A DNA stretch of 64,000 bases from Tenderia sp965602225 (GTDB lineage Bacteria > Pseudomonadota > Gammaproteobacteria > Tenderiales > Tenderiaceae). Positions 61,111-64,000 of the stretch are shown one piece after another. A program made the translations under genes and the position numbers. The stretch is from NCBI GenBank assembly GCA_965602225.1, contig CBFCYE010000014.1, positions 1 through 64,000 on the forward strand, given 5' to 3'. How positions within the stretch are numbered: the first letter of the stretch is position 1; each line of letters begins with the position of its first letter. The notes under the pieces are model-generated. The model did not search any database, was not told the DNA's origin, and was given only the letters and a program-made list of their open reading frames with translations.

Positions 61111-61737
61111 TTAGCTACGAATATCCCGCTCTTCAACAGTCAGGCTAGCTTGAAAAGCTTCACGCTTAAAAATCCGCTCGGCATATTCCAACAAGGGTTT
61201 AGCCTGAGCAGGTAATTCAATGCCATAGCTGGGCAAACGCCACAACAAGGTGGCCAAAGTACAATCCACCAGGCTGAACTCGTCGCTCATAAAAAATGGT
61301 TTTTGTTCAAAGATTGGCGCAACAGAAATCAAACCATCACGCAGAACAATTCGGGCCTTGTCTGCCCTACTGGTATCCCGCCCAGTCAGATCATCCAGCA
61401 GGCTAAACCAGTCACGCTCAACACGATATAGAAACAGGCGACTCTGGGCGCACGACACTGGATCAACCGGCATCAAAGGCGGGTGAGGAAACCTGTCATC
61501 CAGATACTCCATGATGATGCGCGAATGGTATAACACCAAGTCACGGTCAATCAGGGTTGGCAGAGAATTATAGGGATTCAGTTCAAGCAGGTCTTCAGGT
61601 AAATGGTGATCATCAACGGAAATTATATCAGCGGTAATATTCTTCTCTGCCAGCACAATTCGAGCCCGATGACTGTAAGGACAATTATTATCCGAATAGA
61701 TCGTCATCACCGGTTTTCTACCTGCAGATACCGCCAT
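61111..61737 (-). CDS. sspA: RNA polymerase-associated protein SspA
   Basis: A 208-residue GST-fold protein that binds RNA polymerase during starvation and acid stress. The N-terminal thioredoxin-like domain has NNCPYSHRARIVLAEK, and the PPLMPVDPV loop (close to the PHPPL motif used to contact polymerase) follows. It is the first gene of sspAB. Confidence 0.94.
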   Translation of the reverse strand: MAVSAGRKPVMTIYSDNNCPYSHRARIVLAEKNITADIISVDDHHLPEDLLELNPYNSLPTLIDRDLVLYHSRIIMEYLDDRFPHPPLMPVDPVSCAQSRLFLYRVERDWFSLLDDLTGRDTSRADKARIVLRDGLISVAPIFEQKPFFMSDEFSLVDCTLATLLWRLPSYGIELPAQAKPLLEYAERIFKREAFQASLTVEERDIRS

Positions 61738-61819
61738 TACACATATTTCCTATTCAACTTCAAAAACACATCAGTCATGCCTCAGCAACAGAGTCATAAC
61801 ACACAAAACTGGGACGGGT

Positions 61820-61849
61820 ATTATACCCCTGCGCCACACTGTTTGTCAG
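61820..61849 (-). promoter_or_regulatory. sspAB promoter
   Basis: On the minus strand CTGACA (61849-61844), an 18-nt spacer and a perfect TATAAT (61825-61820), giving a leader of about 75 nt before the sspA ATG. Confidence 0.72.
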
Positions 61850-61874
61850 AACGGAGATGAAATAGCTAATAGAA

Positions 61875-62234
61875 TCATTTCACTATCAGCTTGCCGCGAT
61901 ACATTCCCATCTGGCAGCTGAAATTAAACTCACCTTCATCATCCAGTTTCAAGGCCACCTGCCTCGATCCGGTCAACGGCAGCTCGGCACTCACACCCAG
62001 CTCGGCAAAGATCACCCGCTCAGCGCAAGGCGAGGCATCACGACGAATAAAATTAAGCACAACGGTTTGACCACGACTCACTTCAATGATTGCCGGCGTA
62101 TAAACACCGCCATCGACCATCACATCGACTGCTTCTTGTTTGACCTGCACACCCTGCGACCTTGCCAGCCAAAACCACCAGACAATAAATCCGATCAACA
62201 CCAAGGCCAGCAAATTAATCAACATATCCATCAA
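61875..62234 (-). CDS. Membrane-anchored cupredoxin-like protein
   Basis: A 119-residue protein: N-terminal transmembrane helix (about 5-24), then a cupredoxin-like beta domain. Cys67 (SPCAE) and the C-terminal FSCQMGMYRG loop, with Cys and two Met, resemble metal ligands of the plastocyanin-like/CusF-EfeO group; classical plastocyanin His ligands are missing. Its first codons overlap the end of the copper ATPase gene by 4 bp, so it is probably translated with it and may hand copper over at the periplasmic side. Confidence 0.8.
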   Translation of the reverse strand: MMDMLINLLALVLIGFIVWWFWLARSQGVQVKQEAVDVMVDGGVYTPAIIEVSRGQTVVLNFIRRDASPCAERVIFAELGVSAELPLTGSRQVALKLDDEGEFNFSCQMGMYRGKLIVK

Positions 62235-64000
62235 CGCTTGCCCTTTGGTTCAAACCAACGCAAACGATTGGCATTGCTCACCACTGTCAGCGAAGACATA
62301 GCCATCGCCGCACCGGCAATCACCGGATTGAGCAGTATCCCCGTGAACGGAAACAACAAGCCAGCCGCAACTGGAATTCCCAGACTGTTATAGACAAAGG
62401 CACCAAACAGATTTTGTTTGATGTTGCGGACTGTCGCTTTGGATATCTCGATAGCATCGGCCACGCCATGCAGTGAGCCACGCATCAGGGTGACATCGGC
62501 ACTTTCTATGGCGACATCGGTACCGCTGCCGATGGCAAATCCAACATCGGCCCGCGCCAGGGCTGGCGCGTCATTAATGCCATCGCCAACCATGGCTACA
62601 ACTTCACCTTGGCCTTGCAACTCAGCCACCTTATTGGTTTTATCGCCTGGCAAGACTTCGGCCAGCACCTCATCCACGCCAACCTGCCGTGCCACTGCTT
62701 CGGCGGTGGCGCGGTTATCCCCCGTCAACATCACCACCTTCAGACCCGCCCGCTGCAACCGTTCAATCGCAAGTTTTGAATCCGCCTTGATAGGATCAGC
62801 CACAGCAATAATGCCAAGATAACGACCATCGACTGCGACAAACATCGGCGTCTGCGCTTGCGCCGCCAGGCGCTGGGCCTGATCAAGATGGGCGCTGACA
62901 TCAACCTGCTGCGCAGACATCAGCTTTGCATTGCCCAACAGCAGCCGCTGACCATTCACCTCGCCTTGCACGCCATGACCAGCAATGGCAGAAAAATCCT
63001 GCACCGGCTGCAGCTCAAGATGACGCTGTTTGGCTGCTGCAATAATCGCCTCGGCCAGAGGATGTTCTGAACCGGCTTCAAGACTGGCAGCCAACTGCAA
63101 TAGGCGCTGTTGATCGCCATCAACCGCCACCAACTCCGTCACTGCCGGCCGGCCTTCGGTCACCGTACCGGTTTTATCCAGCACCACCGTGCTCAACTGC
63201 CCGGCCCGCTGCAGCGCCTCACCATTGCGGATCAAGACACCGTATTCCGCCGCCTTGCCCACCCCGACCATGATCGAAATCGGTGTCGCCAGACCCAGGG
63301 CACAGGGACAGGCAATAATCAGTACTGTCATGGTGGTCACCAACACATAAGCAACCCGGGGTTCAGGCCCAAAGTTGAACCAGGCCAGAAAGGTCAGCAC
63401 AGCAATAATCAACACTGTCGGCACAAACAGCGCTGCAATCCGGTCAGCCAATCGACCTATAGCCGGCTTGGAATTCTGCGCCTGGCGTACCATTTCAATG
63501 ATCCGCGCCAGCGCCGTATCTTTACCGATGCGCGTAGCGCGAAACAATACCGTGCCAGACTTGTTGATAGTGCCTGCCGCCAGCTCGTCACCGACCTGCT
63601 TTGTCACTGGCATAGGCTCACCGCTAAGCATCGCCTCATCGACACTGCTATGGCCGCCGATGATGACACCATCAACGGCAATCTTCTCACCCGGGCGCAG
63701 CCGCAGCGTTTCATCCAGGCCGACCTGTTCAATCGGCACATCAAGCTCCTGACCGTTGCGGACTACCCGTGCCGTCTTTGGTTGCAGGCCGATCAGGCGC
63801 TTGATTGCCTCGGAGGTCTTGCCGCGGGCGCGCATCTCCAAGGCCGAGCCAAGATTAATCAAGGCAATGATGATTACCGCCGCTTCGAAATAGACATGTT
63901 GGGCCTGCTCTGGCACTAAGGTCGGCACTAAGACAATCAACACCGAATAAATCCAGGCAGTACCGGTACCCAGCGCAATCAGGGTATCCATATTGGCATT
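62231..64000 (-). CDS. copA: Copper-exporting P-type ATPase, N-terminal part outside window
   Basis: The window holds about 590 C-terminal residues. Visible are the transmembrane CPC metal site (IIACPCALGLATP), the phosphorylation motif DKTGTVTEG, the TGDNRATA and GDGINDAPALARAD hinge motifs, and the P1B-1 signatures in the last helices (YNSLGIPVAAG and MAMSSLTVVSNANRLR). This marks a Cu(+)-exporting ATPase. The N-terminal metal-binding domains and start lie beyond 64000; an internal Met at 63991 is not the start. The cupredoxin gene follows with a 4-bp overlap. Confidence 0.94.
   Translation of the reverse strand, partial: NANMDTLIALGTGTAWIYSVLIVLVPTLVPEQAQHVYFEAAVIIIALINLGSALEMRARGKTSEAIKRLIGLQPKTARVVRNGQELDVPIEQVGLDETLRLRPGEKIAVDGVIIGGHSSVDEAMLSGEPMPVTKQVGDELAAGTINKSGTVLFRATRIGKDTALARIIEMVRQAQNSKPAIGRLADRIAALFVPTVLIIAVLTFLAWFNFGPEPRVAYVLVTTMTVLIIACPCALGLATPISIMVGVGKAAEYGVLIRNGEALQRAGQLSTVVLDKTGTVTEGRPAVTELVAVDGDQQRLLQLAASLEAGSEHPLAEAIIAAAKQRHLELQPVQDFSAIAGHGVQGEVNGQRLLLGNAKLMSAQQVDVSAHLDQAQRLAAQAQTPMFVAVDGRYLGIIAVADPIKADSKLAIERLQRAGLKVVMLTGDNRATAEAVARQVGVDEVLAEVLPGDKTNKVAELQGQGEVVAMVGDGINDAPALARADVGFAIGSGTDVAIESADVTLMRGSLHGVADAIEISKATVRNIKQNLFGAFVYNSLGIPVAAGLLFPFTGILLNPVIAGAAMAMSSLTVVSNANRLRWFEPKGKR

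Noticed and set aside
63110..63919. 269-codon plus-strand open frame opposite copA
   Set aside because: Antisense shadow of the copper ATPase; composition rich in His, Arg and Gln as expected from the reversed codons.

Overview
The window reads as a stretch of core chromosome from a gammaproteobacterium. Almost every gene is a recognisable housekeeping gene, and the local gene orders are typical of Gammaproteobacteria: tRNA-Tyr/Gly/Thr next to tuf; rppH-ptsP; pilT beside yggS-proC-yggT; exonuclease III beside pyrE; radC beside coaBC-dut-algC-argB; rpmB-rpmG; the division and cell wall (dcw) cluster followed by lpxC and secA; rnpB-rsmI-lpoA-yraN-diaA-dolP; and sspA-sspB. Several of these junctions match Pseudomonas and others match E. 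coli, so I do not name a genus. MurE carries the meso-diaminopimelate motif, and LpxC, LpoA and DolP imply an outer membrane. No prophage, plasmid, transposase or CRISPR array is visible.

Layout. 1-5.3 kb: start of tuf, three tRNA genes, galE, an SH3-domain membrane protein, ilvD, a structured intergenic repeat and a cyclic-nucleotide-domain protein. 5.4-11.8 kb: ttcA, two tiny tandem membrane-peptide genes on the minus strand, argA, ptsP, rppH and a HAD hydrolase. 11.9-20.5 kb: pilT, yggS-proC-yggT, a dynamin-like GTPase, exonuclease III, pyrE, a TSUP transporter and a DUF4124 protein. 20.5-27.3 kb: argB, a short repeat with inverted ends, algC, dut, coaBC, radC, rpmB and rpmG. 27.4-34.0 kb: a 5'-truncated SpoIIE-type phosphatase gene, argJ, secA, an M23 peptidase and dciA. 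34.1-52.9 kb: lpxC, then a tightly packed minus-strand dcw cluster from ftsZ back to mraZ, with a promoter and a 10-bp-phased MraZ box array in front. 53-60 kb: RNase P RNA, rsmI, lpoA-yraN-diaA-dolP, a GlcD-type FAD oxidase and a YbaN-like protein. 60-64 kb: a macro-domain protein, sspAB, and a cupredoxin-like protein coupled to a copper P-type ATPase that runs off the window.

How the genes work together. The dcw block makes and places septal peptidoglycan: MurB to MurF, Ddl, MraY and MurG build lipid II; FtsW and FtsI polymerise it; FtsZ, A, Q and L form the divisome; LpoA activates a penicillin-binding protein; and the M23 factor probably acts in cell separation. ArgA, ArgB and ArgJ cover acetylated arginine synthesis from three scattered loci. 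SspA and SspB, RppH and PtsP link growth state to transcription, RNA decay and proteolysis.

The most unusual items are the two homologous small membrane peptides at 6366-6590, which have their own ribosome binding sites and a shared terminator; the hairpin-rich repeat at 4369-4722 and the smaller one at 21411-21574; the amputated SpoIIE gene; and an exonuclease III with an intact active site in the position that Crc holds in Pseudomonas. All functional statements come from reading the sequence and translations; no database search was possible.
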